Made by a program: the position numbers and the translations under genes
In this document: positions 34,871 through 44,101 of the stretch, piece after piece
Position numbering within the stretch: the stretch's first letter is position 1
Layout of the letters: each line of letters opens with the position of its first letter
Origin: Costertonia aggregata
Lineage (GTDB): Bacteria > Bacteroidota > Bacteroidia > Flavobacteriales > Flavobacteriaceae
Direction: 5' to 3'
Length of the DNA: 64,000 nt
NCBI RefSeq assembly: GCF_013402795.1
Contig: NZ_CP058595.1
Location: 1,399,501 to 1,463,500 of the forward strand
The notes under the pieces: model-generated
What the model was told of the DNA's origin: nothing
What the model saw: only the letters and a program-made list of their open reading frames with translations
Database searches by the model: none

Positions 34871-37546
34871 TTATGCCATCGGATTAATTTTATGCTGATC
34901 TATCACGTGCTTCTCGATAAAGTCTTTTACTTCTTTATCTGTGGCCGCTCCTTCTTCGCGTAATAACTGCAACGCAGCCAAGGCGATGAATTTCGGACTG
35001 ATTTCAAAATGGTCCCTCAAATCTTCTCTACCTTCACTCAATCCGTAGCCATCCGTACCTAATACATGATAGGCTTTTGGCATCCATTTGGCGATGCCAT
35101 TTGCCCATTGCTTTACGTAGTCAGAAACCGAAACAAAAACGCCCGTTTCATTTTTCAGGAGTTCTTCTACATATGCTCTTGGTCTTTTCCCATCGGTTGC
35201 AAGTAATGCTTGGCGCTCTACTTCTTGGGCATCGCGATGCAGCTCGGTGTAACTGGTTACACTCCAGATATCCGTAGAGATGCCCATATCTTCCAATAAT
35301 TCCTTTGCTTCGATCACTTGTAGCATAATCGAACCGCTACCCATTAAATGGGCTTTTCTTCCTTTCGCTATTTTCTTGGTGGATTTTTCATAACGGTACA
35401 TACCTTTGATAACCCCTTCTTCAATGCCTTCTGGCATGATGGGCATCGGATAGTTCTCATTGGTTACCGTGATATAGTAGAATATTTTCTCTTGTAATTC
35501 ATACATTCTATGGATGCCGTCCTTTACAATCAATGCCAATTCATAGGCAAATGACGGATCGTAGCTTTTCATATTTGGAACTATGCTCGAGAGAATATGG
35601 GAATGGCCATCTTGGTGTTGAACCCCTTCACCGTTCAAAGTTGTTCTTCCGGAAGTACCCCCGATTAGGAAACCTTTACACATCATATCACCACAGGCCC
35701 AAATCATATCACCAACCCGTTGGAAACCAAAAATGGAATAGAATACATAAAAAGGAATCATAGGCAACCCATGCATGGAATATGCGGAACCTGCTGCCAT
35801 AAAGGAAGCAATCGCTCCCGCTTCGCAGATACCTTCCTGAAGTATCTGGCCGTCCACACTTTCTCTGTAATACGAGATACTGTCAGCATCAACTGGTTTA
35901 TACAACTGGCCTTTAGGTTGGTAAATTCCCGCATAACGAAATAATCCATCTAAACCAAAAGTCCGTGCTTCGTCGGGAATAATAGGAACTATATATTCCT
36001 TAATTCCATCTTGACGTAAAAGTTTGGTAATGATTCGCACGAGTACCATCGTGGTGGATACCGACCGCCCTTCGGTACCCGTAAAAAATTCGCCCCAAAG
36101 TTCTTCTCCTGGCGTCTTAATTGACGGTGCTTCATCTTTACGTTCGGGCAAATATCCGCCAAGCTCATATCGCTTTTTCTTGAGGTACGTTATCTCAGGA
36201 CTATCATCTGCCGGCACATAAAATTTGGCTTTAGCCGCATCTTCCTCACTCAATGGAATCCCAAAACGTTTGGCAGCAGCGATACGCTCATCGGCATTCA
36301 TGTTCTTTTTTTGGTGCGTAGTGTTTTTACCTTCACCGGAATCGCCCATACCATACCCTTTAAGTGTCTTCATCAGAATAACACTGGGCTTTCCATTGGG
36401 TTTGGCAGCTTTATCAAAAGCAGCGTATATTTTTTTATAATCGTGTCCGCCACGTTTAATGGTACGGATTTCCTCATCGGAAAGGGAATGCATCAATTTC
36501 TCCAATTCCGGATTGTCTTTCACCCAGTGCTGACGTACTTCATTACCTGGAAGCACAGAATACATTTGATAGTCTCCGTCGAGAGCCTTATTCATTCTAT
36601 CTACCAAAATACCTTTTTGGTCGCGTTCTAAGAGTGCATCCCACTCGCTACCCCAAATCACTTTTGTGACGTTCCATCCTGCACCCAAAAAACTGCGTTC
36701 GAGCTCTTGAATTACTTTTCCATTGCCACGAACGGGACCGTCCAAACGCTGTAGGTTACAGTTCACTACCAAAACGAGATTGTCCAATTGTTCGCGAACG
36801 GCAATGTTCAAGGTGCCCAAGGTTTCCGGTTCATCCATTTCGCCATCACCAACAAATGCCCATATTTTACCTCCGTTGTTCTCTTTAAGTCCTCTATTTT
36901 CCAAATATTTTTTAAAACGCGCTTGGTAGATGGCACTCACACCGATGAGTCCCATGGAGGCTGAGGGAATTTCCCAAAATTCAGGCAGCCTTCTTGGGTG
37001 AGGATAGGAAGGCAGACCGCCACCCGGCTGCAATTCGCGCCTGAAGTTTTTCAAGTTTGTTTCTGTCAACCTTCCTTCGAGCAAGGCTCTGGCATAAACA
37101 CCTGGAGCGGCATGTGGTTGAAAGGACACCAAATCCCCGCCATAATCCTCAGATTTTTTCCTAAAAAAGTGGTTCATCCCCACTTCGTACATACTGGCCG
37201 CAGAGGCATAGGTTGCGATATGCCCCCCAACGCCCTCACCACTATCATAGCCTTGTAAGACCATGGCCATGGCATTCCATCGGTTGATATTTTCTATTTT
37301 GGTTTCGATTACCGTATCACCCGGATAGGGCGGTTGATGCCTTGCACTGATTGTATTGATGTAAGGAGAATTCAGTGCTTCACCAGCTAATTTTACCCCT
37401 TTTCGTATGGCCAAAGCACGTAATTCACGAATTAGGTCGGCGGCCTGCTCATCGCCCTTATCTTCGATAATCTCCTCAATAGAAGCTATCCATTCTTGTA
37501 ATTCTTCTTGCCATTCTTGACTCTTGTCAACCGCAATTGTGTTCAT
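34871..37546 (-). CDS. aceE: Pyruvate dehydrogenase E1 component, homodimeric type
   Basis: An 891-residue thiamin-diphosphate enzyme of the AceE type: KIWAFVGDGEMDEPETLGTLN and VVNCNLQRLDGPVRGNGK (TPP-binding GDG...N block), DYKKIYAAFDKAAKPNGKPSVILMKTLKGYGMG, and the transketolase-like half (TEGRSVSTTMVLVRI; TTLNGEGVQHQDGHSHI). It decarboxylates pyruvate and, in many enzymes, 2-oxobutyrate. Flavobacteria generally use a two-subunit E1 for central metabolism, so an AceE under the regulon operator (37594-37630) looks like a dedicated enzyme for the 2-oxo acid released by the pathway. It heads the operon 37546-30847. Confidence 0.93.
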   Translation of the reverse strand: MNTIAVDKSQEWQEELQEWIASIEEIIEDKGDEQAADLIRELRALAIRKGVKLAGEALNSPYINTISARHQPPYPGDTVIETKIENINRWNAMAMVLQGYDSGEGVGGHIATYASAASMYEVGMNHFFRKKSEDYGGDLVSFQPHAAPGVYARALLEGRLTETNLKNFRRELQPGGGLPSYPHPRRLPEFWEIPSASMGLIGVSAIYQARFKKYLENRGLKENNGGKIWAFVGDGEMDEPETLGTLNIAVREQLDNLVLVVNCNLQRLDGPVRGNGKVIQELERSFLGAGWNVTKVIWGSEWDALLERDQKGILVDRMNKALDGDYQMYSVLPGNEVRQHWVKDNPELEKLMHSLSDEEIRTIKRGGHDYKKIYAAFDKAAKPNGKPSVILMKTLKGYGMGDSGEGKNTTHQKKNMNADERIAAAKRFGIPLSEEDAAKAKFYVPADDSPEITYLKKKRYELGGYLPERKDEAPSIKTPGEELWGEFFTGTEGRSVSTTMVLVRIITKLLRQDGIKEYIVPIIPDEARTFGLDGLFRYAGIYQPKGQLYKPVDADSISYYRESVDGQILQEGICEAGAIASFMAAGSAYSMHGLPMIPFYVFYSIFGFQRVGDMIWACGDMMCKGFLIGGTSGRTTLNGEGVQHQDGHSHILSSIVPNMKSYDPSFAYELALIVKDGIHRMYELQEKIFYYITVTNENYPMPIMPEGIEEGVIKGMYRYEKSTKKIAKGRKAHLMGSGSIMLQVIEAKELLEDMGISTDIWSVTSYTELHRDAQEVERQALLATDGKRPRAYVEELLKNETGVFVSVSDYVKQWANGIAKWMPKAYHVLGTDGYGLSEGREDLRDHFEISPKFIALAALQLLREEGAATDKEVKDFIEKHVIDQHKINPMA

Positions 37547-37593
37547 AATAATGCAATTAGGTATATATAATACTATACTAATGTACTCAAAAA

Positions 37594-37630
37594 TTAGTTA
37601 ATATTATTAACCATTAATATAATTAACTAA
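37594..37630. promoter_or_regulatory. Tandem palindromic operator between aceE and a hydrolase gene
   Basis: TTAGTTAAT-ATT-ATTAACCAT (37594-37614) and, 16 bp on, ACCATTAAT-ATA-ATTAACTAA. It sits in the 136-base divergent gap. The aceE-facing edge reads TAATTTTT, close to a TAnnTTTG -7 element. Confidence 0.8.
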
Positions 37631-37682
37631 TATAGGTTTTGTATTTTACGATGCCCAAAAGGGGTTAAACAAGATTACGGAT

Positions 37683-38516
37683 ATGGTCAAAAACAATAAA
37701 ATACTGTACCGCACTACTTCTGAAAAGTGTCTTAAAAGAGGGTATTTTGATTTCAAAAATGGGCAAATTCATTATGGCACTGCAGGTAAGGGACCGGCTT
37801 TAGTATTGATACATCAGTCTTCATCTTCGATGGAGGAATATGTCTCACTTATACCCTATTTATCAGATAAGTATCAAGTCATTGTTCTTGATCTACCGGG
37901 GCATGGAATGTCCAGTGATTCCAGTAGCGAACCTGGGGTCGAAGAATTTACCGATGTTGTCTTGGCCCTTATAAATCATTTGCATATTGACAATTGCAGC
38001 ATTCTTGGCCATCATGGTGGTGCTTTAATGGCGATGAATTTTGCGTATCGCTTTCCTGAACGCACGAAAAAAATAATTCTTTCTGGAACTAGCGGATTAA
38101 AGACCGAAGCAGAAAAAACAGAATTCTCACAAACCCTAGCCAATAAAAAGAAGGTAGTTCTGGAGAAGGATGGAAAATCATTGTTGTTAGCGTGGCAGCG
38201 CTATGTGGCCTACATGCCCGATGCCGAAGTCAACGATGTGCTGCGTCCTTTTTTGAATAGCGTCATGGCCCTAATGCGACCATATGATGCCCATTATGCA
38301 GTTCTAAAATGGGATAGGCAATCAGCATTGGAAAATCTAAGCGTTCCCGTATTACTTTTGCAGGGAATCTTAGATGAATTCGTAAGTTATCAAGAGAATT
38401 TGTTGGGCATTATTCCCAATGCTGAAAGAGAGGAAATTGAAAACGGAGGTGCGTTTCTCTTTTTTGATAAACCAAAAAAATGCGCCGAAATCATCGACGC
38501 ATTTCTATCTAAATAA
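37683..38516 (+). CDS. Alpha/beta hydrolase with non-standard nucleophile (His in GHHGG)
   Basis: A 277-residue alpha/beta hydrolase-fold protein: LVLIHQSSSSMEEYVSLIPYL (oxyanion region), VIVLDLPGHGMSSD, elbow ILGHHGGALMAMNFAYRFPE, and SVPVLLLQGILDEF with the acid residue. The nucleophile position of the G-x-S-x-G elbow is His. This GHHxGA variant is found in a group of hydrolase-fold proteins whose mechanism I do not know. The C-terminal catalytic His is also not obvious (NGGAFLFFDKP). It may be an isomerase or lyase, or a C-C bond cleaving enzyme. It is transcribed divergently from aceE and ends 15 bases from the convergent DUF1838 gene. Confidence 0.8.
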   Translation: MVKNNKILYRTTSEKCLKRGYFDFKNGQIHYGTAGKGPALVLIHQSSSSMEEYVSLIPYLSDKYQVIVLDLPGHGMSSDSSSEPGVEEFTDVVLALINHLHIDNCSILGHHGGALMAMNFAYRFPERTKKIILSGTSGLKTEAEKTEFSQTLANKKKVVLEKDGKSLLLAWQRYVAYMPDAEVNDVLRPFLNSVMALMRPYDAHYAVLKWDRQSALENLSVPVLLLQGILDEFVSYQENLLGIIPNAEREEIENGGAFLFFDKPKKCAEIIDAFLSK

Positions 38517-38531
38517 AGTATGTCTTAAAAT

Positions 38532-39413
38532 TCATCTTCCCCAACCTGCACCCGCTTCGCCTTTTTGCAGGGCTCTGACTTCGGCAATATCCTTTGGCGG
38601 GTTCAACCATTTCGGCTTGTCCTTTTTTGCCCAAGCCAATAGTTTTTCAGGAAACTCTTCGAGACTCTCAACTCGCCACGAGTGCAACTGAATAATTGCC
38701 TTCTTATCTGGCATACCGGCCCAAGGCGGTAAAGAGCCATAACGCTGCCAAGCCATTTGATGGGGTTCATCAACACTACCTTCCGGTTGAATGAAGAAAT
38801 CGTAATTTTCCCATGCCTGATATTGCTTTCCCGTGGGTAAGGGAAAATCCAAATACACTTGTGCGTTGTAGATGTACCCGCTTCCCATTTTCCGATATGG
38901 TATCCCATCTTTCGACTCTATGATTTGAACACGGTCACCCACCCCTTGTTCAACATCCCCATAAATTCTTTCATTTTCCAACCTATAGGTAATCATCTGA
39001 TAGGGATAGGCTATAGGGGTTACGGGCTGTCCATTATATTCGGTAAGGACTTCCCCTGTATCAGGGTCGGTATAGGCAAATGTTTTTCTGGTCAAATGGG
39101 TAACCTTTCCATCCGCTTCATCGGGCCAGATGATGGTAGAACTATCAAAACCGATCATACCGAACAATTTTTTCCCGGAAGGATATTCATAAACGGCACC
39201 ATCGGCGACCCAATGTACCGGCTCACCTGTTCCGGCCCTAGCATCGACCCAATTTTTTAAAACTTCGGGCGCATTTTGGTAAGAAGCTTTATCGGCCCAT
39301 GGGTGCACAGCTTCTGGTTGGGAATCCTCTGATTCCATTGCTACCGCCGACTTATCATTTTCTTTGCATCCGATTATAACGAAAAACATACCTAAATACA
39401 GTATAGACTTCAT
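38532..39413 (-). CDS. DUF1838-family lipoprotein
   Basis: A 293-residue protein with a lipoprotein signal (MKSILYLGMFFVIIGCKEND). It shares with the product of 9293-10192 the block FAYTDPDTGEVLTEYNGQPVTPI (there YLDPETNEILDTWENPWTG), an early GEPVHWVADGAVYEYPSGK and a C-terminal KPKWLNPPKD. The function is unknown. Having both a secreted and a lipid-anchored member in the regulon suggests envelope proteins that handle the substrate. It is transcribed toward 38532 and the operator at 39468 lies 55 bases upstream, shared with the divergent flavodoxin-like gene. Confidence 0.62.
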   Translation of the reverse strand: MKSILYLGMFFVIIGCKENDKSAVAMESEDSQPEAVHPWADKASYQNAPEVLKNWVDARAGTGEPVHWVADGAVYEYPSGKKLFGMIGFDSSTIIWPDEADGKVTHLTRKTFAYTDPDTGEVLTEYNGQPVTPIAYPYQMITYRLENERIYGDVEQGVGDRVQIIESKDGIPYRKMGSGYIYNAQVYLDFPLPTGKQYQAWENYDFFIQPEGSVDEPHQMAWQRYGSLPPWAGMPDKKAIIQLHSWRVESLEEFPEKLLAWAKKDKPKWLNPPKDIAEVRALQKGEAGAGWGR

Positions 39414-39467
39414 AATGTTGATTTTTAATATTTCAAATTAGTTGATAGACCTTAAATATACTTAAAA

Positions 39468-39488
39468 TTAGTTAACTTTATTAACTAA
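39468..39488. promoter_or_regulatory. Palindromic operator between DUF1838 and flavodoxin-like genes
   Basis: TTAGTTAAC-TTT-ATTAACTAA, with complete arms. A weak second site (TTTAACCTT right half) follows 16 bp on. The plus-strand edge reads TAATTTTT (39486-39493), near the -7 consensus, 30 bases before the start at 39524. It lies in the 110-base divergent gap. Confidence 0.8.
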
Positions 39489-39523
39489 TTTTTTATTTAA
39501 CCTTTATATTAAATCTGAATACA

Positions 39524-40180
39524 ATGAATGTTTTAATTGTACATGCGCATGAGAACCCTGATTCTTTTTCCAGCAGTTTGGCCAAATTGGCAATTGATTT
39601 TTTTGAAGAAGCTGGGCACTCGGTATCAATTTCAGATTTATATCAAAAAGGTTTTAATCCTATTGCTGGAAAGCACGATTTCAAAAGTATCACAAATGAG
39701 ACCTATTACAAGTATGCCCTAGAACAGTTCAATGCCAGTAACCTCAACTCCTTCGCCGAAGATATACAAGAAGAAATGAATCTCTTGAAAAAGGCCGACG
39801 TTTTGATTTTTAATTTTCCATTGTGGTGGTTTGGAATGCCAGCCATATTAAAAGGATGGGTAGATAGGGTTTTGGCCTATGGTTTTGCTTATGGAGGGGA
39901 TCACGGGCTATATAAAGAAGGTAGGTTTAAAGAAAAGAAAGCATTTCTTAGCATCACTACGGGGAGTCCAGCATCTTTTTACACTAATAATGGGACACAT
40001 GCACGCCCCCTGAAAAACATACTCCGTAACATAAACGAGGGCATTTTGGGCTTGGTTGGCTTCGAAGTAATCCCACCCTTTATCTGTTATTCGGTCTCAA
40101 GAATTTCTAATGACCAACGCAAAGCCATACTTGACAAGTATAGCACTTTTTTGTCTCTAAACTTTAAGAAGGGATTTTAG
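39524..40180 (+). CDS. NAD(P)H-dependent flavodoxin-fold oxidoreductase (NQO/KefF type)
   Basis: A 218-residue flavodoxin-like_fold quinone reductase. The start MNVLIVHAHENPDSFSSSLAKLA, the middle VLIFNFPLWWFGMPAILKGWVDRVLAYGFAYG and ITTGSPASFYTNNG are characteristic of the NQO1/MdaB/KefF group. It reduces quinones or other electrophiles with NAD(P)H and FMN or FAD, often in two-electron steps. Here it may reduce a conjugated pathway compound. It is alone between two operators and directly before the TonB receptor gene. Confidence 0.88.
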   Translation: MNVLIVHAHENPDSFSSSLAKLAIDFFEEAGHSVSISDLYQKGFNPIAGKHDFKSITNETYYKYALEQFNASNLNSFAEDIQEEMNLLKKADVLIFNFPLWWFGMPAILKGWVDRVLAYGFAYGGDHGLYKEGRFKEKKAFLSITTGSPASFYTNNGTHARPLKNILRNINEGILGLVGFEVIPPFICYSVSRISNDQRKAILDKYSTFLSLNFKKGF

Positions 40181-40297
40181 CGATATTTCAGGTTTCAAAT
40201 ATCAAGCTTAAAGATAATACCCTATAATTACCGTATACTCGATAAATCTTTAAAAAATATAACCTTAAACAGCAAAATCGATATTTCTCAAAAAAAA

Positions 40298-40334
40298 ATA
40301 GTTAATTATATTAACCATTAATGTAATTAATTAT
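40298..40334. promoter_or_regulatory. Tandem palindromic operator in front of the TonB receptor gene
   Basis: ATAGTTAAT-TAT-ATTAACCAT (40298-40318) and, 16 bp on, ACCATTAAT-GTA-ATTAATTAT. The arrangement is almost the same as at 37594 and 21907. It is about 113-149 bases before the start codon at 40447; the rest of the 266-base gap shows no gene. Confidence 0.77.
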
Positions 40335-40446
40335 TATATTGGTTCAATATTTAAGAGTTTTTTAACGTATCAAAAAGACAATGTAAAGCCTTAAGTCTTT
40401 AAAAATGGGCAAAGTAAACTAATTCTAAACCAATAATTTGAACCTT

Positions 40447-43074
40447 ATGAAAACTAAGAAATTTATGAGTTTGTTCTGTTTATTCAGTTTTTTATTGTGT
40501 TCGGCGGGGGTCTTTGCCCAAAGCACAATTACAGGAACGGTGACAGATGACAAGAATGACCCAATTTTGGGTGCAACGGTACAAGTTCAAGGCACATCAA
40601 CCGGTGTGTTGACTGACAACAACGGAAACTTTAGTATTGAAGCCTCAACGGGTGATGTACTTATTATTTCTTACATCGGTTATGGGCGAAAAAAAGTAGA
40701 AGTAACAGGACCTACCGTAAATGTTCAACTCAAGGAAGACGTGAGCCTTCTAAACGAAGTAGTTGTTTCCTCAACAAGAAGGCCAGTTCGCAAATTACAA
40801 GCAACTACATCTATCAACACTGTAGGCATTGAACAAATTGAGTCGAAGCAACCAGAATCTTTTACGGAAGCAATAGAAAACACCCCTGGTGTAACTGTTG
40901 ATAATTCATCGGGTAGGAAAGGTACTTTTAGAATACGTGGTTTCCCGGGAGGAAATACTTACACCACTACTTTAATTGACGGTTTACCTGCTTCGGGAAC
41001 TGCCAATCTTTCTGGTGGAACACAAGAGTTTTATGGAATTGATCCAAATGTAGAACGTATTGAGGTTGTTCGCGGCGCAGCTGCGACTCTTTTTGGTAGA
41101 GCGGCTGCCGCAGGTGCGGTTAATATTATTTCTCGTACCGGTGGAGAAAAACATAGTGGTTCTTTTTCATTTCTTAAATACAATAATGTTTCAGGTGAAG
41201 GACACCAGTATGATGGTGATGTTGACTATAGAGCAGATTGGAATTTAAATGGTCCTTTAAGTGATAAATTACGCTACAATATTGGCGGTTATGTAATTAA
41301 TGATTCCGGTAATAAAGAACAAGCAAACAAAGATGTTGGTGCGCAGATAAGGGCTAATGTAGATTGGTTAATTGGTGAAAATTCCAACATTAGAATTTCA
41401 GGTGCTTATTTTAACAATCAATTTCAAAATGTCACTGATGCTGTGTTTGATTTAGAGACCGGTGAAATAGCGGAGGGGTGGAGCACTAGAAACGTGTTTT
41501 ATAACGACCCTAGACAATTGTTCAATCCTGATGGTATTGTAGCGGCAGGAGGTGAGCCAGTACTTGATACCAATGGAAACGTAATTAGAAATAACCCTGC
41601 AGACAATAGGGAAGAGACCACAGGTGGAAACTTAAGTATTGACGGCCTTTTCGACTTGGGCAGTGGCTGGTCCATCAACCAAAAGTTAAAATATCAGGAT
41701 ATACAGTTCGACGACATAAATGAAATTGGTCTAACCGGTTTCTTTACAGCGGAAAGTAATATCCTGAGGTTTCAATCAGGTGCTCGTAACCAAATAAGGG
41801 ATATTATTTCTGAAACCCGATTTTCTAAATTTATTGACGGGGATAAAACCGATCACAACATAAGCTTTGGATTATACCTCAGTGACTCTCAAAGGGACCG
41901 CTTGGGTATAAATTATCTTTATCGCTCTACTGTGAGTCCAAGACCCGATTTCTTTGGTGGTTTTTTTGGACCCCCTGCACCACTCTCAAATAATTCCTCT
42001 ATTTCGGGAACCACCTCACATAGAGAGGAAAAGAGTACCGGTTTGTTCATAGGCGACGAAATGGTCATTAATGAAAAGCTGAGTCTCAACATTGGTTTTA
42101 GATATGATTGGCTAACAGCCTCTTTCTCAAACGATCCTGAAAAATTAAGAAGAAGAGATATCGATTATGACCCGGCGGAAGTGCTCGTGAACGAACAAAA
42201 GTTCAATGATTATTCAGGTTCTATCGGAGCAAATTATCTCATAGGCGAAAACTCTGCAATCTATGCGAATTACTTAAGAGCGTTCTCTCTTAACGCAGTA
42301 ACTAATATTAATCAGGTTGAAATCGAAGATAACGAAGTAATCAACAATCTTGAAATAGGTTACCGCGCCGGTTTGGGTGATTTGGTTTTAGATGCAACTT
42401 TCTTCAACACAAAAATCGATAATAGACTTGCAAGTGTTTTTGATGCTGACTTGGCTGAGTTTGTTCAGCGACCTGCTGGCTCAAATAAAATTATCGGTGG
42501 TGAAATAGCCTTGAGTTACACACCAAAGGCTATACAAGGTCTTTTAATCAGCGGTAGCTATACCAGACAAAACTCAGAATATGAGAATTTTATTATTCCT
42601 TTGAGCACGAATAGCTCCGGTGAGATAAATGCGGACCTGGATAATTTATTTGGTCTTGATTTAGTACAAGATGGCACTGCTGTTAATGTTGGTGGTTTAC
42701 AAGTACAAGAAACGCCTAGAAACATTTATAATATTTTAATTGCTTACAATAGAAACAGATGGGGTGTTGACTTCAGTGGATTTAGCTATACTGGAGCTTT
42801 TGGAGATATTTTCAATCTTTACGAAAAACCGGACATCTCTATTTTTAATGTTGGAAGTTATGTGACTTTTCCTATGGGAACCGATGAGCTAAGATTAAGT
42901 TTAAGGATAAAAAATATATTTGATAATGCTAGTCCTCAAGATTTATTTGTCTCATCTGCTGACGATAGTGTTCTTTTAGAAAGACAAAATAATCCTGATC
43001 CGACCGGAAGACTAGCTTGGTCAACATTTGTTAATCCAAAAAGAGTACTATTCACTATAGGTTATAAATTTTAA
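40447..43074 (+). CDS. TonB-dependent outer-membrane receptor
   Basis: I chose the ATG at 40447 over an in-frame TTG at 40438; it begins a signal peptide (MKTKKFMSLFCLFSFLLCSAGVFAQ). The 875-residue product has a carboxypeptidase-regulatory-like domain (TITGTVTDDKNDPILGATVQVQGT), a plug domain (ENTPGVTVDNSSGRKGTFRIRGF; VERIEVVRGAAATLFGRAAAAGAVNIISR) and a beta-barrel ending in RVLFTIGYKF. It resembles siderophore-type receptors rather than SusC, and no SusD gene follows, so the ligand is probably a compact hydrophobic or metal-binding molecule rather than a glycan. It is in the regulon through the operator at 40298. Confidence 0.9.
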   Translation: MKTKKFMSLFCLFSFLLCSAGVFAQSTITGTVTDDKNDPILGATVQVQGTSTGVLTDNNGNFSIEASTGDVLIISYIGYGRKKVEVTGPTVNVQLKEDVSLLNEVVVSSTRRPVRKLQATTSINTVGIEQIESKQPESFTEAIENTPGVTVDNSSGRKGTFRIRGFPGGNTYTTTLIDGLPASGTANLSGGTQEFYGIDPNVERIEVVRGAAATLFGRAAAAGAVNIISRTGGEKHSGSFSFLKYNNVSGEGHQYDGDVDYRADWNLNGPLSDKLRYNIGGYVINDSGNKEQANKDVGAQIRANVDWLIGENSNIRISGAYFNNQFQNVTDAVFDLETGEIAEGWSTRNVFYNDPRQLFNPDGIVAAGGEPVLDTNGNVIRNNPADNREETTGGNLSIDGLFDLGSGWSINQKLKYQDIQFDDINEIGLTGFFTAESNILRFQSGARNQIRDIISETRFSKFIDGDKTDHNISFGLYLSDSQRDRLGINYLYRSTVSPRPDFFGGFFGPPAPLSNNSSISGTTSHREEKSTGLFIGDEMVINEKLSLNIGFRYDWLTASFSNDPEKLRRRDIDYDPAEVLVNEQKFNDYSGSIGANYLIGENSAIYANYLRAFSLNAVTNINQVEIEDNEVINNLEIGYRAGLGDLVLDATFFNTKIDNRLASVFDADLAEFVQRPAGSNKIIGGEIALSYTPKAIQGLLISGSYTRQNSEYENFIIPLSTNSSGEINADLDNLFGLDLVQDGTAVNVGGLQVQETPRNIYNILIAYNRNRWGVDFSGFSYTGAFGDIFNLYEKPDISIFNVGSYVTFPMGTDELRLSLRIKNIFDNASPQDLFVSSADDSVLLERQNNPDPTGRLAWSTFVNPKRVLFTIGYKF

Positions 43075-43102
43075 AATCAAGTTTGAGTTAGTTTAAGTAC
43101 TG

Positions 43103-43137
43103 AAGCGGACGATTCAATTGAGAATCGTCCGCTTTTA
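43103..43137 (+). terminator. Intrinsic terminator after the TonB receptor gene
   Basis: A 13-bp perfect stem (AAGCGGACGATTC / GAATCGTCCGCTT) with a 6-base loop, followed by TT, about 30 bases after the stop at 43074. The T-tract is short. The remaining gap to 43350 is AT-rich with no gene seen. Confidence 0.8.
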
Positions 43138-43350
43138 AATTTCGGAGAAAATATCAAATAGTATCCACAGCCAAGGTTTTTTTATTTTACATAGTTCATA
43201 TAATTATGGTACGAGCATAAATAGACCTTTATTCCACTCGAAATATGATGTTTTTCGGTTTGACGTGTCGAGAGTATTCGAACTTAATTCATTGATAATA
43301 AAATAACTATCAGACCCAGACCGCTACTTAAATGAAAAGGCAAGTGTTGA

Positions 43351-44091
43351 CTAGTCTTGATTAAATTGATACGATTTTAAATCAGGCTCAACCAATCTAT
43401 TTATGATTTCGTTTCCGTTTTTAAGAATAATAAAACGGGCAGAAGCCTTTACTACACCAACATTTTTGGCATGGTGATACACATTGAAAGATTTCGCCAC
43501 GGTCCCATCGCCCAAATCCCAATTGGTATCAAATTCGATGCGAAGGCAGTTTTTAAAATCCCCGGCTAGAACGGTTATGTCTTCATTTTGTACAATTTCT
43601 TGTATCAGTGTAAAAACACCTTTGCGCTGACTTCCATCTTTGTAAAAACGTGTGTAATTTACCTTTATATCGAGCTTGGAGCCTTTTTTTTCTTGAGCCT
43701 TAAACCAATGTATCGGTTTTTCAAATACGGCGATGCTTCCGTCACTCGAAAAGGTTTCCCCGTGATAGAAAATTCCATTTTTACCTACCGAGAGTAGTTT
43801 CGAGGCTTTGGTCGCGTCATAATGCCGAAAGGTCTTTGCTTCCTCATCCAAAATAAATAGCCCTTTTCCATCCTCTCCCTTAAAGTCTGTAAATAGTCTA
43901 GTAAATCCGCCTAGAACTTCCTCAATCTTAGAAATATAGTCTCCATCTTTCCACCCATCGGGTGCGGTATATCGCCATTCATTTTGGTCCGCAATAGGAT
44001 AAAAATCAGTGATGGAAAATGGCTCCTGGCTTATCATTTTAATCCCGCAGAACAAGAAGAAAGCGGTAATGAAGTTTAAATTATAGCGCAT
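43351..44091 (-). CDS. Secreted protein of unknown function
   Basis: I use the ATG at 44091, not an in-frame TTG at 44121 that would overlap the upstream gene; it begins a signal peptide (MRYNLNFITAFFLFCGIKMISQ). The 246-residue product has a beginning FYPIADQNEWRYTAPDGWKDGDY, typical of small exported proteins whose first strand is x-W-x-Y, and the segment VLAGDFKNCLRIEFDTNW resembling DUF3108-like proteins. No activity is known to me. It follows the aldehyde dehydrogenase gene by 10 bases and shares its operator. Confidence 0.6.
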   Translation of the reverse strand: MRYNLNFITAFFLFCGIKMISQEPFSITDFYPIADQNEWRYTAPDGWKDGDYISKIEEVLGGFTRLFTDFKGEDGKGLFILDEEAKTFRHYDATKASKLLSVGKNGIFYHGETFSSDGSIAVFEKPIHWFKAQEKKGSKLDIKVNYTRFYKDGSQRKGVFTLIQEIVQNEDITVLAGDFKNCLRIEFDTNWDLGDGTVAKSFNVYHHAKNVGVVKASARFIILKNGNEIINRLVEPDLKSYQFNQD

Positions 44092-44101
44092 TGTATTTTT
44101 A

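Noticed and set aside
9293-39413. Calling the DUF1838 and DUF3598-like proteins enzymes.
   Set aside because: No catalytic motif can be pointed to; they are left as unknown, probably ligand-binding, proteins.
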